Notes: generated from the sequence alone by a model not told the origin. DNA of 64,000 nucleotides from Branchiostoma belcheri (GCF_001625305.1 NW_017803965.1:1921459-1985458), one strand, 5' to 3'; positions 1-13,685 are shown, counted from the stretch's first letter. Numbers and translations: made by a program.

Positions 1-2742
1 TTCCAGTAGACCAGATAGCACATAGCCACTGACTTAGTTAAGAGATTGAATTGCGTTTCTTTAATGGCAGTCTTTTTGATCTGCCCTTGACAGGAGATGA
101 TTCGCGTAGAGTGAAAAAAATCTGAGGTGCAAAGGTCCAAGAATGTAATCTTGTTTTTCCCCATTCTAGGAAAAGGTACACCTTTAGCACACGCAGAACT
201 AACCAACCAAAAGAAGGGGTTTCGGCCCGTCCCTATTGTATAAGCTGAGCCTGCCAGGAAGCATGATACACCTGTTCACTTTACCAGTTTCCAATTCAAC
301 TTGGAACTGTTAACTTCCTTCTGGTGCCGTTAATCACGTCAACCCCGTTCCTCGCCAACTCCACGGTGTCTTTATCCTACAAGCTCCAGTCAAACATTAT
401 TATCCATCAAGAAAATCCATAGAAACATTTCTATACAATATACCTGTCTTTTGCGCGGTGTTCCCAGCCACCCCTATGGAGACAACAAGGGTGTGTGCGG
501 TAGAGATAAAAGTATCAGAGTTTTTCAGAAGCCGAGCCGACACAAGATTGTCATTAAATGCTCACACTCGGGACATTAAACATTCCCAGGTGGTCTTACT
601 TTCAACGACTTTTTAGTCAACTCGAGGGAAGGGTTATTAAATGAAGAATGTTTCTAGCCAGGTGTAGGTTATAATGTATTCTTCTAGACTAAGTTTGAGA
701 TTGTAAAGGGTTCTTCCACTTCTCAACTCTGCCTGTAGGTGAAACAACATGAAACCCCGCTGTTCTTCAAAGTGAAAGGTTCTCACTTGAAGAAGAGATA
801 GGCAGGAATACTAAACGACAGCTCAAATGTATTATTGCTATGTATAATTCTATATGGAACTGCTGCAAGACTTTGCAAAATTTCAAACTTCAATGATGAA
901 GAAAGAATTTTTTTTCATGTGGGGTATGGTTTATAAAATTTTTCACTTTCATCACTATCATCAGTTTTAATTTAACTTAAGCCATATTTCTTGTCGGAAA
1001 TACATTTTTGGCTTACATGTGTGTGCCTGCCGATATGTATATGGTATCCCCAATATACTGTACACAGTGCACTAGTTGTCAGACACTGGAAGTGCTATAG
1101 GGCAGTATGGGTAAGGGGTGAAGTCTGCCATCTCTGACTTGCTTTCTTTCAAAAATCTGGAAAATATTCTAGCAAACTATATACAGCATCTTTTCTATAG
1201 AATAACATCACCACCTCCCGCTCAAAAATCTCTTTTTTTCCTATCCTATAAGCTACAGAGGATATCCACGAGGAATCCAACCCTTAATCCTGTAGGGTGA
1301 TTTATCAAATCCTACGTGCATTCTCACACTTCCGGGATCCGCTGGATTTCTCTTGCACAAATCCTCTTCACGATTTAATCCAGCATGACTAAGCCTTGTG
1401 AATCCTTCCTGCTTCTCTGTAAGAATACAGTGACAGGGTAGGACTGGGTGCAACATAAACAGGGCAGATGTGAGGCAAGGTCTGGGGAAAGACATGGCGA
1501 TGCATTTATTGTTCCTCCCTGTATACATAGTTTGTTCACGTACTACAAACATGGTATACCCGGGATTGACCCGGGTTACTGTATCTTGTACTGATTGATT
1601 TCACAGATTAAAACGCTTTGATGCAATGTTCCATTAATGTTCATTTCAGGATAGAAAACTTATAGACTATGGTATGGACAAGTTTGGAATTTTAACGATA
1701 GTTTGTTCTAAGTCTTTTGAAGGATTCAAAGTCAAAGTTATCAACATACCAAGCACCATGATGGACAGGGTTGCAGTACTTTTATATTCATGGTTTTCAC
1801 GGTCACTTCTGTAAACTTATCATTACTATGAACATAATTTGCCAACTTTCTTTTTGCTGCACCTGCCACCACTGTATGTATACAATGCAGTTCCACAAAC
1901 ATGCCTTTTTTTGGCATATTTTCTTAGACGACAAACTTTTGCTACTGCAAACATGATTTACAGTTTAACTGTAGTTACTGTATTTATTGCCGTGAGTTAG
2001 AGCACATAAAAAAGCGTGCGATGTTAGGGCACCCCCGTTATATTGTTTGGTAAAATGAAAAGGTTCCGTACCTGTAATTCTGTATGGGTGTTCTTTCTTT
2101 ACGGCTTTTGATGCCTAGAAAATGTTCTGTGTGCCCAAAGAGGTTTGCCTGGCACTGCGGGCAGTCTGATGGGAACTGAGCTTGTACTAGGTTGACGTAC
2201 ATCATACAAAATATGTCGTACCGTAAGAAATTTTTTGACAGCATGAGACAAAGTAAAACATGTACAGGTGAAGGGTGTTCAATACCAGAATGTCTCATCT
2301 ATACTTGACAGGATGTTGCAAACAGATGCATTTGAAAGAATTTCTTCAAAAGCAAAATTTAGACAAAATCTTGAAAGCTGTCTCCTTAGTTCTGCTTTTA
2401 AGTCAAAGCCTCACGGCTGTTTGTGCTCTTTAAACCCAATAGCTTCTCTATCTCTGGTGCAGTGCCTTCAGGCCAACTGTCAGATGTCAACATCAGGCAC
2501 TTTTCCCAACAACCCAAGAGATGCCGGCTGTAAGATGCCTTGCAGTGCCCCTTTGAAGTGTACTGGGTATACAGGGTAGCAGAACGCTAAGAGAGATGCT
2601 TAAGTCATGATAAGACTGGCTTTTACTTCTTGTTTACTGAGATATGGTTGTTGATTGAACTGAAATGGAGTGAAGTTTTGTCACCTGAAGCACTTGGAGC
2701 TACATGTACATGTATAGTAGGTTTAGCCTCCCCATTGTTAAA

Positions 2743-3015
2743 GGTGGCAAGGTGGTCTTGTAGTTAGGGCTGTTGAGTAGAAAGGTTCTTGGTTTGAATC
2801 CCTGGCAGGCACCATCCTACTGAGAGGAAAAGGCACTTTAAACCTATTTCCTCACTTGAATCAGCTGAAAATGAGAACCTAGCTTTAGTTTGGGACGTTT
2901 TCCCAGATAGGGCGTTAAGTAGAGGCCCCGTGGTCTAGGAGAGCCACACCTTGGTTCGAGCATATTAAAGATCCCACCACACTTAATGAAAAGAGCAGGG
3001 GTCCTTCTGGGTGTG
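2743..3015 (+). mobile_element. tRNA-derived SINE, copy A
   Basis: A tRNA-like head is followed by an unrelated tail. The B-box-like ggtttgaatcc is at 2791-2801, preceded by an A-box-like region (ggtggtcttgtagttag). Downstream come aaggcactttaaacc, a cctcacttgaatcagctgaaaatgagaacc block and a final gatcccaccacac block, an arrangement shared with the other SINEs in this window. The same insertion is present in copy B at 12363-12620, so it predates the split between the two copies. The tail boundary is approximate. Confidence 0.65.
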
Positions 3016-3719
3016 ACTTGTTCAAACCTTACTGTCTGGTCTCAGGTTTGAACTCTTGAGGAGGTTTTATTCAGTGACACCTACGATGTATTATGTCAGT
3101 CTGTCCACAAATGTGTTAAATCATAAATAAATGAAAGCTTTTGGCACCATGCTTGTATTGGAAGATAGATAAGGGCAGTTCCAGAAATTTGGAAAGTTCC
3201 ATTCTACATGTGCTAAATCCTGAGCTGGTAAAATCTTCGACTGACATAGTGAGCATGTTGAACCCTTCTCCCCTATTTTTATTGTCTCTCCATGTGTTCA
3301 ATAGTTACAGTATTGGCCCCTTACCATTTTTGTTTTATTTTTTAAGATTATCCTAATCAATCCATCTAACCCTGAAATGAAGTGAGCCTTGAGATGGAAT
3401 TCCAAGAAGAGCTTCTTATACACCTTTTTCATCCTTGCCCTTTTACACAGTGTGACATGACATTGACCTTTTCAGTGCTATGGGCCCAGTCAAAAGCCTG
3501 ATTTTAATCCACCCAGACATTAAAACACAGTAAAATCACCAGCCTTGCATTTGTCTGTCTCTGCCCGTGTCTGCAAAAGCTATTAACCGAAATTAACCCA
3601 AGATTATGGCTGGACATTTCTGTTGGAAGTGATCCTCATAAGCCTAATTACTGGCTAAACTTGTCACCAGCAGACACGGGTATTGACCGAGGCTTTTCCA
3701 GCATTTTGGAACTGATCTG

Positions 3720-3965
3720 GTGAGGTCCTGTGGCAAAATGGCAGAGTGTTCAGCTAAGAACCTATAGTTGCTGGGTTTGAATCCTTCCATGTCACTGATC
3801 TTGTGCCCTTGGAAAAGGCACTTTATAATACTTCACTCAGGTGTAAATGAGTACCTACATGTAGCTTCAGTTACAGGCGTCCCTTGGATAGTACATTACA
3901 TGGAGGTCCTGTGTTTTGGAGAGCCACAATGACAAGAACCCACCACACCTTTTGAAAAAGAGTAG
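3720..3965 (+). mobile_element. tRNA-derived SINE, second insertion, copy A
   Basis: An A-box-like tggcaaaatggcagagtg and a B-box gggtttgaatcc (3773-3784) lie in tRNA-like spacing. They are followed by the family tail: cccttggaaaaggcacttta, cactcaggtgtaaatgagtacc, and accaccacacctttt-like sequence. It sits just upstream of the zinc-finger exon and is shared with copy B (13337-13590). Confidence 0.7.
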
Positions 3966-4059
3966 GGGCATGCCCTGGTCTGCGATGGTCCTATCTGGTG
4001 AATCACTACTGACTTCAGGATGAATGGTAGGAAATTTACACTAATTGAGATCCTAATGA

Positions 4060-4311
<252 letters not shown>

Positions 4312-4347
4312 TAACTCAACCCAATTAGCCTCTTGAACAATTTAAGT

Positions 4348-4598
4348 GGATGGTATGTTCAGCACCAAGGACAGGTCTGTGTACAGATTGTGATGTGCAC
4401 CAGTTGTTATGTTTGTGTGGATGGTGTGCTCAGCACCAAGGACAGGTCTGTGTACAAATTGTGTTGTGCACCAGTGACCTGTATGTTTATGGGGATGGTA
4501 TGTTCAGCACCAAGGACAGGTTTGTGTACAGATTGTGTTGTGCTTTTGCACCAGTGAGCTGTATGTTTGTGTGAATTGTGTGTTCAGCACCTAGGACC
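4348..4598 (+). repeat. Short minisatellite array (unit about 66-77 bp), copy A
   Basis: About four tandem units of the pattern ttcagcaccaaggacagg + tctgtgtacagattgtg + gtgcaccagtg, with variable linkers of tgtatgtttgtgtgga type. In the homologous place of copy B (13973-14928) the array is about four times longer. It lies roughly 100 bp downstream of the zinc-finger exon, inside the intron. The overlapping open frames seen here are a property of the repeat unit, not evidence for a gene. Confidence 0.85.
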
Positions 4599-4904
4599 TA
4601 GGGCTCTAGCCAGCTCAATTATTTTTTCTACCAGCCCAGGTTCATGATAGGACCTGGGGTAGAGCGCTTCCAATCTAGGGAGGTCTGTGGGCAAATTTTA
4701 GATTATGAAGCCTTTAAAAACACAGTTTCACATTTTGAGAGGGAAATATGGGGTGGTGAGCAGATATTGGATGTTTTTATATTTTTACCAGATATTTTTG
4801 GCAGTTTTGTCAGTCAAGGTTTACAGATTGGTTTAGAAATTTTTCCGTCACATGCCACAAAGTTCCAGCAACTGAAGGTAAAACGGGCGCTGGCTAGAGC
4901 CCTG
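4599..4904. mobile_element. hAT-like MITE (complete copy)
   Basis: Terminal inverted repeats read agggctctagccagct at the left and gctggctagagccctg at the right. The interior is about 300 bp with no transposase. Its interior matches the reverse complement of the element at 26207-26491, which has a near-perfect 8-bp target duplication. Here no clean target duplication is visible because the left end abuts the minisatellite. The allelic copy at 14926-15155 lacks the left end. Confidence 0.7.
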
Positions 4905-7157
4905 ATTGAATGGCACAGGTCCAAATACCTGAACATCAATATAAGGTCTCTAAAAGGTACACAGGCTTAGAGTAGATCTGGATTATTGTTTTAGCCTTGG
5001 GACCACGTGAAAAATGATAACAGACAATTCAAAAGGGCCAAGGACTTTTAGCTGTTTGCTAATTGATTGGACAGTAAAGGGATTAAATAATGAGACATTC
5101 CCTCACTTTGATTGGAAATGTGCTAAACGCTTTCCTATATAATGACCAAGTAATGGCCATTATACAATTGATTAGTGGACTAACTATCATTCTAGAGAGC
5201 CCACTGGACAAGGCATGGGCAGATGTCTATAATAACCTACAGTGGAATCAGGGGAATTTAGATAAAGATCTAGATGTAAGTTTAATACCCCCTTGGATTT
5301 AGCTCCATACTATATTTCTAACCTTCTCCCTGCTGCCACACCCTGTAACTAATAGAGAATTAGTAGCCAAACAGCTACTGCAGTATACTAAAATCTAAAA
5401 ATAGTAAGGGTTTGCCCTAGATGCATTTTTTTGTAAAGAAGAACTTTATTGCATGACAATTGTAGCAGGTACAACGTATGACAACATATACATATAGTAC
5501 TTGTATAGCTAACATTTGATGAAATGATATAGTGACATATATGTGGAAATAACAATACAAACAAACACTCAGACACACCAAAAACTGAAGTTGGATTTAT
5601 ATTCAAAAGTTAAGTTCTTGTATATAAATCCAAATGTAATGTAAGGAGAAATCCTTTCATTTGTCAAGTCTGTCATGTTGACTTTCCCGTGTTCACGATT
5701 ATAACGATATTGGAACGATAAAACCAAGGTGTCAAATTTTCAGAAAATTCCTCTGCATGATTAGATCATTACTCTGCCCTAGGTCACACTATTAGATTAC
5801 TTTGCTCTAGCATTGAATTAATAAGATAAGAGCTATCAGTGCATGCGAATCAGACACATAATGATGAATTATACATAGATTAAGATAAAGGTAGCTTGTC
5901 TCGTTGTCTATATATATTTATCAACAACGGAAGCTAATAATAAAGGCTGTGGAAATAATGCTGATTGATGTCTGAAACTGACAAGTTTAAGTCTGGGAAT
6001 TTTTCTCCTGCAAGAATCTTCATAACTTTTAAGTAAGGAGATTTTCCAGATTTGCTTTTGATATTGCTTGTAAATCCTTCTAAATACCCAGTAGTATTGC
6101 GTTATTCACTATCTTTGTCAAACTTTCTTGTTTGTCAAACTTGGAACTATGAATCATCATTCCTGTAGAGGAAAAAGTTTATTTTTTTTCTTTGTCTTGT
6201 AACAGTGAATCCAAGGCTGTACACATCAGTCATTGCCAAAATTTGAAGAGAACAAACCAGGGAAATGCAATTTCACACAATAGATACATGTACAGACTTC
6301 TCATAACATGTTGGAGTACATTTGAACTGAACTAAACCTTTTGTGACCAAAGTTGCTTGAACGAAAAGAGTCATTTATTATCGTAAAAATGAATGCATTG
6401 TACAACAACAGCTAAATTTGATTTCAAACATAGCAGAATCGACAGTGTGCCTATATGTTATATTCATGACGCCGTCTTATCATCGCCATCAGTAATCCAT
6501 TGTAAATGTAGACACTACACGAAGGTATATGAATAGCATTTGTAGTGCTAAAAACTTTGGTTTCGACACACTGGCACCACTTTGACAACATCGTTCTAGG
6601 AAACTATTGATCTTACTGAGTGCATCTATAGTTGTCTACAACATACATGTAACCTTGTAATGTCAGTGGCATTGAAGGTACAGCTGGCTAGCTTAACCTG
6701 TCTCCAGTACTTCTTTATCTGAGTTAGTCTCTGGGAAGTGTGTGAATAAAAATTCACTGTTGTTGCCGTTTTCGTTTTGTCCACAGATGCCAATGTAGAA
6801 ATTTGAAATAGAGATCATACTTTTTATATCAGAATGATATCAGTTTTTGCTCCAAAAGCAATGCCCCCCCCCCCAAGCTCAGACAAGAGGCATAATATGA
6901 TGTGGAACACTCAAATTCTGCTGTCATTTTAGCAACTTTGTTGACTCAGCTGATTGTAAGTCAGAACATTGCCTCCTTTTCTTATTTCCTATAGCTTCTG
7001 ATCTGAAATGTCAGTCTATATTTAGTACCGTGGTGCTTTCAAGGTGCAGCATTTGTTTTGTAATTTTTGACTATTACTAGACTAAGTACATTTCTTTCAG
7101 TGAAGAGAAGAAGCGCATGTAGCTCATGTTTCCTTGTNNNNNNNNNNNNNNNNNNNN

Positions 7158-7495
7158 CTTCTGCCATTAAAAGACTCACAAAAAAATTTGGAAACTTAAA
7201 TTCAGTCGGCCTGACATACTGTGTTTATCTTTGGTCTCTCAATTTTGGCAACTAACTTCATGTTGCACAGCAAATCTTGGCAAAGCTTGATAGAGGGAAC
7301 TCATCCTTCTGCCATAAAAGACTCACAAAAAAATTTTGGACACGTGAATTCAGTCGGCCTGACATACTGTGTTTATCTTTGGTCTCTCAATTTTAACTGA
7401 CTTCATGTTGCACAGCAAATCTTGGCAAAGCTTGAAAAAAAGAAATCACCCTTCTGCCATGAAAGACTCACAAAAATTTGGAAACTTGAATTCAA
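7158..7495. repeat. Tandem repeat of about 147 bp, 2.3 copies
   Basis: Units start at 7158, 7306 and 7451 with cttctgccat(t/a/g)aaaagactcacaaa. Each contains a ggcctgacatactgtgttta block and ends in cagcaaatcttggcaaagcttg. The third unit is cut short after about 45 bp. The array starts immediately after the N gap, so more units may be hidden in the gap. No coding sense was found. Confidence 0.85.
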
Positions 7496-8094
7496 TCTTT
7501 CATAACTCTGTGGTACAACATTTGTTTAGATGAGCTAAACTGACTCTGAGTTCAGAAAGTATATTATGTTAAAATAAACAGGAAGTGTTAGCATGATTTA
7601 TTACATTTTAGTAATTGTAAGAAATATTGGCTGATGTTAGTATTAGTGCTGTAATGCCACAACAACCCTTTTATTAAAACTCTGACAAGTTTGCAAATAA
7701 ATAATTTTGTATTTCATCCATCACTGTCACCTTTTGTGTCATAAATGAAGTATGGGAGTGTGACCTTGAATGCTGACAATGACATTGGAAAGGAAAAGGC
7801 TCCATGCATCTTTTTATCTCTCAAAATAAGTGACATCTGTTGGGATCAGTGGTCTAGCCTGTCTTTCTGTCATTTGACAGAATTTTGCTCATGACAAAAA
7901 TTTTGCCTAATCTGTCAACTCTCTCAATTGTATTAATCATCAAATGTATCATTTTGTGCCATGCTTTTTAGAGTGCAGAAATTATTGAAGTACAAATGTA
8001 TACAAAAACCTAAACCACAAAATATCCAAAACAGTCTGCATAAAAAACAAGTTATACATGTATATCATAAAGGCCTTCAATCAGCAGTATTAGG

Positions 8095-8715
8095 ATGGCA
8101 ATATTCTCGATGAGGAAATCTGTCTGATATTCACATTTACTGCCATGTCTTTACACATTTTTGTCATCGTTTCATACTTAAGGCCACACCAATTTAATTT
8201 GTTGGTTCTCGGATTTTTTCAGAAAAAATATGAAGCGACAGGGCGAAAAAAAATAAAAATAAAAACAGGTCTAGGCATCCTATTATAGGCTTAAATGCTA
8301 CAAAATGAGCCATGAAGTCAACACAAAAGGCTGGGTTAAAATTTAAACATTGAATTTTGAACTTTTAATCAAACCACTGCATTTATAGATGGAAAAACTG
8401 TAACAACCAGGACGAAAAGGACTTTCCTCAACTGTTGGGGGGGCAAAACATGAGCATTTTTCAGTTGATTCAGGACCAGAATCAAATTTTTTTTTTTTTT
8501 TGTAAATCAGAAAAAATGAAGAGGCGAATCCGAGAACCAACAAATTAAATTGGTGTGGCCTAAAGCATTTTATGATTGCCCAAAAACAAACTACGCAAGG
8601 AGTCCCTTTATTTTTGGTACCACCAGTAAATAGCTAGAACCAATCTGCAATACAAAAAAGCAACCGCATGTCCCATCAGTGACATTTAGATATTTTATAT
8701 ACCGGTACATGTACG
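8095..8715. repeat. Dispersed repeat (family of 46.4 and 48.3 kb) split by a MITE
   Basis: The sequence on both sides of the MITE at 8182-8560 forms one repeat when the MITE is removed: aaatctgtctgatatt, gtcatcgtttcatactt, then caaactacgcaaggagtcc and ttttggtaccaccagtaaatag. Related, uninterrupted copies are at about 46430-46690 and 48325-48505. No open frame is shared among the copies, and the class is unknown. The remaining sequence to 9345 holds nothing I recognise. Confidence 0.7.
8182..8560. mobile_element. MITE with TAA target duplication (PIF/Harbinger-like)
   Basis: A 379-bp element with long inverted termini: ggccacaccaatttaattt at the left and aaattaaattggtgtggcc at the right, extending to ccgagaaccaaca/tgttggttctcgg. 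It is flanked by TAA on both sides (8179-8181 and 8561-8563). Three-base TWA target duplications are characteristic of PIF/Harbinger transposons, so the class is an inference from target and termini. It encodes no transposase. It is inserted in a dispersed repeat whose uninterrupted copies show the empty site. Confidence 0.8.
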
Positions 8716-9348
8716 TGATCGCCTCTCCCTTTGGGCTTACATAGATTGATGCATCCCACACTATCACTTACCTCAAAGACATGGACCCCCACTGAGTAAT
8801 CAAGCTACATGTAGTTGGCCTCTCTGTGCAACACTGAACAGTTAATTACAAACTTGTAGTGGCATTGTTGCCTGTATCTAGGACTTCCTTTCAAGTGGAT
8901 TGTAACATAAGTTAATGTCAGTGAAGGTTAGACATCCAGGTAATAAGATATGCCAAAGAACAGTTACTCAAGCAACTGGATGTGAGAAACAGAGAGATAG
9001 AGAAACCAGCCATCCTTTATGATTAACTTGAAGAACAACCATATTCAGCACCAAGGACAGCAGAAAACTGTCATATAAGAAAGCATTACTGACATTATAC
9101 AGAAACTGCTTGATATTTTCAAGCAAGTAATAACAGCACACACTTCTGATATTCCTAAAATAAAGGTTGTCTTTTCACAGGCCATACAGGTATGGCCTAA
9201 AATCCATACGTATTTAGCTTCCGAGTCCCCATCCAAGAACCAGTTTTGAAATTTTTTTTCTATAATGTGCTTATGTCAACAATAGCCAGGGTTGTGACAT
9301 TAAAATAACACTCCTGGCTAACCATTGGTTTACAGCAACTGCAAGGTT

Positions 9349-9516
9349 CTAGCTACAAGTAGAAGTCCTGATGGTGGAAAGAAGATGCCAGTGTACTCTT
9401 GTTTTGAATGACTGGAGGTTGTTATCAGTGATCAGGCTGACCACGTTGTCTGGGAGACTGTGTATGAAATTTCTTCCGGTGGAGTGAGTTCTAAAGAATG
9501 CCACAGTAGGGCATGT
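9349..9516 (-). pseudogene. Possible C-terminal tail of a non-LTR retrotransposon ORF2
   Basis: The minus-strand reading contains RNFIHSLPDNVV followed by LQSFKTRVHWHL. This resembles the W/F-N-x-LP-x-x-VV...SFK-x-R-x-x-x-H-L pattern that closes many jockey/CR1-type retrotransposon proteins. The rest of the open frame (to 9816) does not resemble reverse transcriptase to me. No catalytic motif, poly(A) tail or target duplication was seen. Chance resemblance is a real alternative. Confidence 0.3.
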
Positions 9517-12362
9517 TTTCCAGCGGAGAGACTGGAAATAATGACCACAGAGCTGATATAGAAGGATATCAGAATATGTAGCCCTGTATGTTTCCAATAG
9601 GATTCCAGTAGACCAGATAGTACATAGCCACTGACTTACATTTGTAGGTAAGAGATTGAATTGCGTTTCTTTAATGGCAGTCTTTTTGATGTGCCCTTGA
9701 CAGGAGATGATTCGCCTAGAGTGAAAAAAATCTGAGGTGCAAAGGTCCAAGAATGTAATCTTGTTTTTCCCCATTCTAAGAAAAGGTACACCTTTAGCAC
9801 ACGCAGAACTAACCAACCAAAAGAAGGGGTTTCGGCCCGTCGCTATTGTATAAGCTGAACCTGCCAGGAAGCATGATACACCTGTTCACTTTACCAGTTT
9901 CCAATTCAACTTGGAACTGTTAACTTGCTTCTGGTGCCGTTAATCATGTCAACCCCGTTCCTCGCCAACTCCACGGTGTCTTTATCCTACAAGCTCCAGT
10001 CAAACATTATTATCCATCAAGAAAATCCATAGAAACATTTCTATACAATATACCTGTCTTTTGCGCGGTGTTCCCAGCCACCCCTATGGAGACAACAAGG
10101 GTGTGTGCGGTAGAGATAAAAGTATCGGAGTTTTTCAGAAGCCGAGCCGACACAAGATTGTCATTAAATGCTCACACTCGGGACATTAAACATTCCCAGG
10201 TGGTCTTACTTTCAACGACTTTTTAGTCAACTCGAGGGAAGGGTGATTAAATGAAGAATGTTTCTAGCCAGGTGTAGGTTATAATGTATTCTTCTAGACT
10301 AAGTTTGAGATTGTAAAGCTAGGGTTCTTCCACTTCTCAACTCTGCCTGTAGGTGAAACAACATAAAACCCCGCTGTTCTTCAAACTGAAAGGTTCTCAC
10401 TTGAAGAAGAGATAGGCAGGAATACTAAACAACAGCTCAAATGTATTACTGCTATGTATTCTATGTGAAACTGCTGCAAGACTTTGCAAAATTTCTAACT
10501 TCAATGATGAAGAAAGAATTTTTTTTCATGTGGGGTATGGTTTATAAAATTTTTCACTTTCATCACTATCATCAGTTTTAATTTAACTTAAGCCATATTT
10601 CTTGTTGGAAATACATTTTTGGCTTACATGTGTGTGCCTGCCGATATGTATATGGTATCCCCAATATACTGTACACAGTGCACGAGTTGTCAGACACTGG
10701 AAGTGCTATAGGGCAGTATGGGTAAGGGGTGAAGTCTGCCATCTCTGACTTGTTTTCTTTCAAAAATCTGGAAAATATTCTAGCAAACTATATACAGCAT
10801 CTTTTCTATAGAATAACATCACCACCTCCCGCTCAAAAATCTCTTTTTTTTCCTATCCTATAAGCTACAGAGGATATCCACGAGGAATCCAACCCTTAAT
10901 CTTGTAGGGTGATTTATCAAATCCTACGTGCATTCTCACACTTCCGGGATCCGCTGGATTTCTCTTGCACAAATCCTCTTCACAGTTTAATCCAGCATGA
11001 CTAAGCCTTGTGAATCCTTCCTGCTTCTCTATGAGAGTACAGTGACAGGGTATGACTGGATGCAACATAAACAGGGCAGATGTGAAGCGAGGTCTGGGGA
11101 AAGACATGGCGATGCATTTATTGTTCCTCCCTGTGTACATAGTTTGTTCACGTACTACAAACATGGTATACCCGGGATTGACATGGGGGAACTGTATCTT
11201 GTACTGATTGATTTCACAGATTAAAATGCTTTGATGCAATGTTCCATTAATGTTCATTTCAGGATAAAAAAACTTATAGACTATGGTATGGACAAGTTTG
11301 GAATTTTAACGATAGTTTGTTCTAAGTCTTTTGAAGGATTCAAAGTCAAAGTTATCAACATGGCAAGCACCATGATGGACAGGGTTGCAGTACTTTTATA
11401 TTCATGGTCTTCACAGTCACTTCTGTACCACTTCTGTAAACTTATCATTACCATGAACATAATTTGCCAACTTTCTTTTTGCTCCACCTGCCACCACTGC
11501 AAACGTATACAATGTAGTTCCACAAACATGTCATATTTTCTTAGACCACAAATTTTGCTACTGCAAACATTAGTGATTTACAGTTTAACTGTATTTACTG
11601 TATTCATTGCCTTGAGTTAGAGCACATAAAAAAGCGTGCGATGTTAGGGCACCCCCGTTATATTGTTTGGTAAAATGAAAAGGTTCTGTACCTGTAATTC
11701 TGTATGGGTGTTCTTTCTTTACGGCTTTTGATGCCTAGAAAATGTTCTGTGTGCCCAAAGAGGTTTGCCTGGCACTGCGGGCAGTCTGATGGGAACTGAG
11801 CTTGTACTAGGTTGACGTACATCATACAAAATATGTCGTACCGTAAGAAATTTTTTGACAGCATGAGACAAAGTAAAACATGTACAGGTGAAGGGTGTTC
11901 AATACCAGAATGTCTCATCTATACTTGACAGGATGTTGCAAACAGATGCATTTGAAAGAATTTCTTCAAAAGCAAAATTTAGACAAAATCTTGAAAGCTG
12001 TCTCCCTAGTTCTGCTTTTAAGTCAAAGCCTCACGGCTGTTTGTGCTCTTTAAACCCAATAGCTCCTCTATCTCTGGTGCAGTGCCTTCAGGCCAACTGT
12101 CAGATGTCAACATCAGGCACTTTTCCCTACAACCCAAGAGATGCCGGCTGTAAGATGCCTTGCAGTGCCCCTTTGAAGTGTACTGGGTATACAGGGTAGC
12201 AGAACGCTAAGAGAGATGCTTAAGTCATGATAAGACTGGCTTTTACTTCTTGTTTACTGAGATATGGTTATTGATTGAACTGAAATGGACTGAAGTTTTG
12301 TCACCTGAAGCATTTGGAGCTACATGTACATGTATAGTAGGTTTAGCCTCCCCATTGCTAAA

Positions 12363-12620
12363 GGTGGCAAGGTGGTCTTGTAGTTGGCTGTTGAGTAGAA
12401 AGATTCTTGGTTTGAATCCCTGGCAGGCACCATCCTGCTGAGAGGGAAAGGCACTTTAAACCTATTTCCTCACTTGAATCAGCTGAAAATGAGAACCTAG
12501 CTTTAGTTTGGGACATTTTCCTGGATAGGGCATTAAGTAGAGGCCCTGTGGTCTAGGAGAGCCACACCTTGGTTCGAGCATATTAAAGATCCCACCACAC
12601 GTAATGAAAAGATCAGGGAT
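12363..12620 (+). mobile_element. tRNA-derived SINE, copy B
   Basis: Counterpart of the SINE at 2743-3015, with the same B-box-like ggtttgaatcc and tail blocks and a few substitutions. It occupies the same position in the duplicated segment, so it is not an independent insertion. Confidence 0.65.
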
Positions 12621-13336
12621 CCTTCTGAGTGTGAGTCATTCAAACCTTACTGTCTGGTCTCAGGTTTTAACTCTTGAGGAGGTTTTATTCAGTGACACCT
12701 ATGATGTATTATGTCAGTCTGTCCACAAATGTGTGAAGTCGTAAATAGATACAAGCTTTTGGCACCATGCTTGTATTGGAAGATAGATAAGGGCAGTTCC
12801 AGAAATCTGAAAAGTTCCATTCTACATGTGCTAAATCCTGAGCTGGTAAAATCTTCGACTGACATAGTGAGCATGTTGAACCTTTCTCCCCTATTTTTGT
12901 TGTCTCTCCATGTGTTCAATAGTTACAGTATTGGCCCCTTACCATTTTTGTTTTATTTTTTAAGATTATCCTAATCAGTCCATCTCACCCTGAAATTAAG
13001 TGAGCCTTGAGATGGAATTCCAAGAAGAGCTTCTTATACAGCTTTTTCATCCTTGCCCTTTTACACAGTGTGACATAACATTGACCTTTTTAGTGCCATG
13101 GGCCCAGTCAAAAGCCTGATTTTAATCCACCCAGACATTGAAGCACAGTAAAATCACTAGCCTTGCATTTGTCTGTCTCTGCCCGTGTCTGCAAAAGCTA
13201 TTAACCGAAATTAACCCAAGATTATGGCTGGACATTTCTGTTGGAAGTGATCCTCATAAGCCTAATTACTCGCTAAACTTGTCATCAGCAGACACGGGTA
13301 TTGACCGAGGATTTTCCAGCATTTTGGAACTGATCT

Positions 13337-13590
13337 GGTGAGGTCCTGTGGCAAAATGGCAGAGTGTTCAGCTAAGAACCTACAGGTACTGGGTTTGAAT
13401 CCTGCCATGTCACTGATCTTGTGCCCTTGGGAAAGGCACTTTACAATACTTCACTCAGGTGTAAATGAGTACCTACATGTAGCTTCAATTACAGGCGTCC
13501 CTTGGATAGGACATTACATTGTCCCGTGTTTTGGAGAGCCACAATGACAAGAACCCACCACACCTTTTGAAAAAGAGGAGTAGGGGCATG
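13337..13590 (+). mobile_element. tRNA-derived SINE, second insertion, copy B
   Basis: Counterpart of 3720-3965. The B-box gggtttgaatcc and the tail cccttgggaaaggcacttta / cactcaggtgtaaatgag are somewhat closer to the apparent family consensus than in copy A. It lies just upstream of the second zinc-finger exon. Confidence 0.7.
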
Positions 13591-13685
13591 CCCTGGTGTG
13601 CGATAGTCCTTATACTACTATCTGGTGAATCACTACTGACTACAGGAAGAATGGTAGGAAATTTCCAGTAATTAGATCCTAATGA

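Noticed and set aside
2038-2579. Overlapping open frames conserved in copies A and B (also 11658-12199)
   Set aside because: Conserved only because the segment is duplicated; no splice signals in keeping, no motif, and both strands are equally open.
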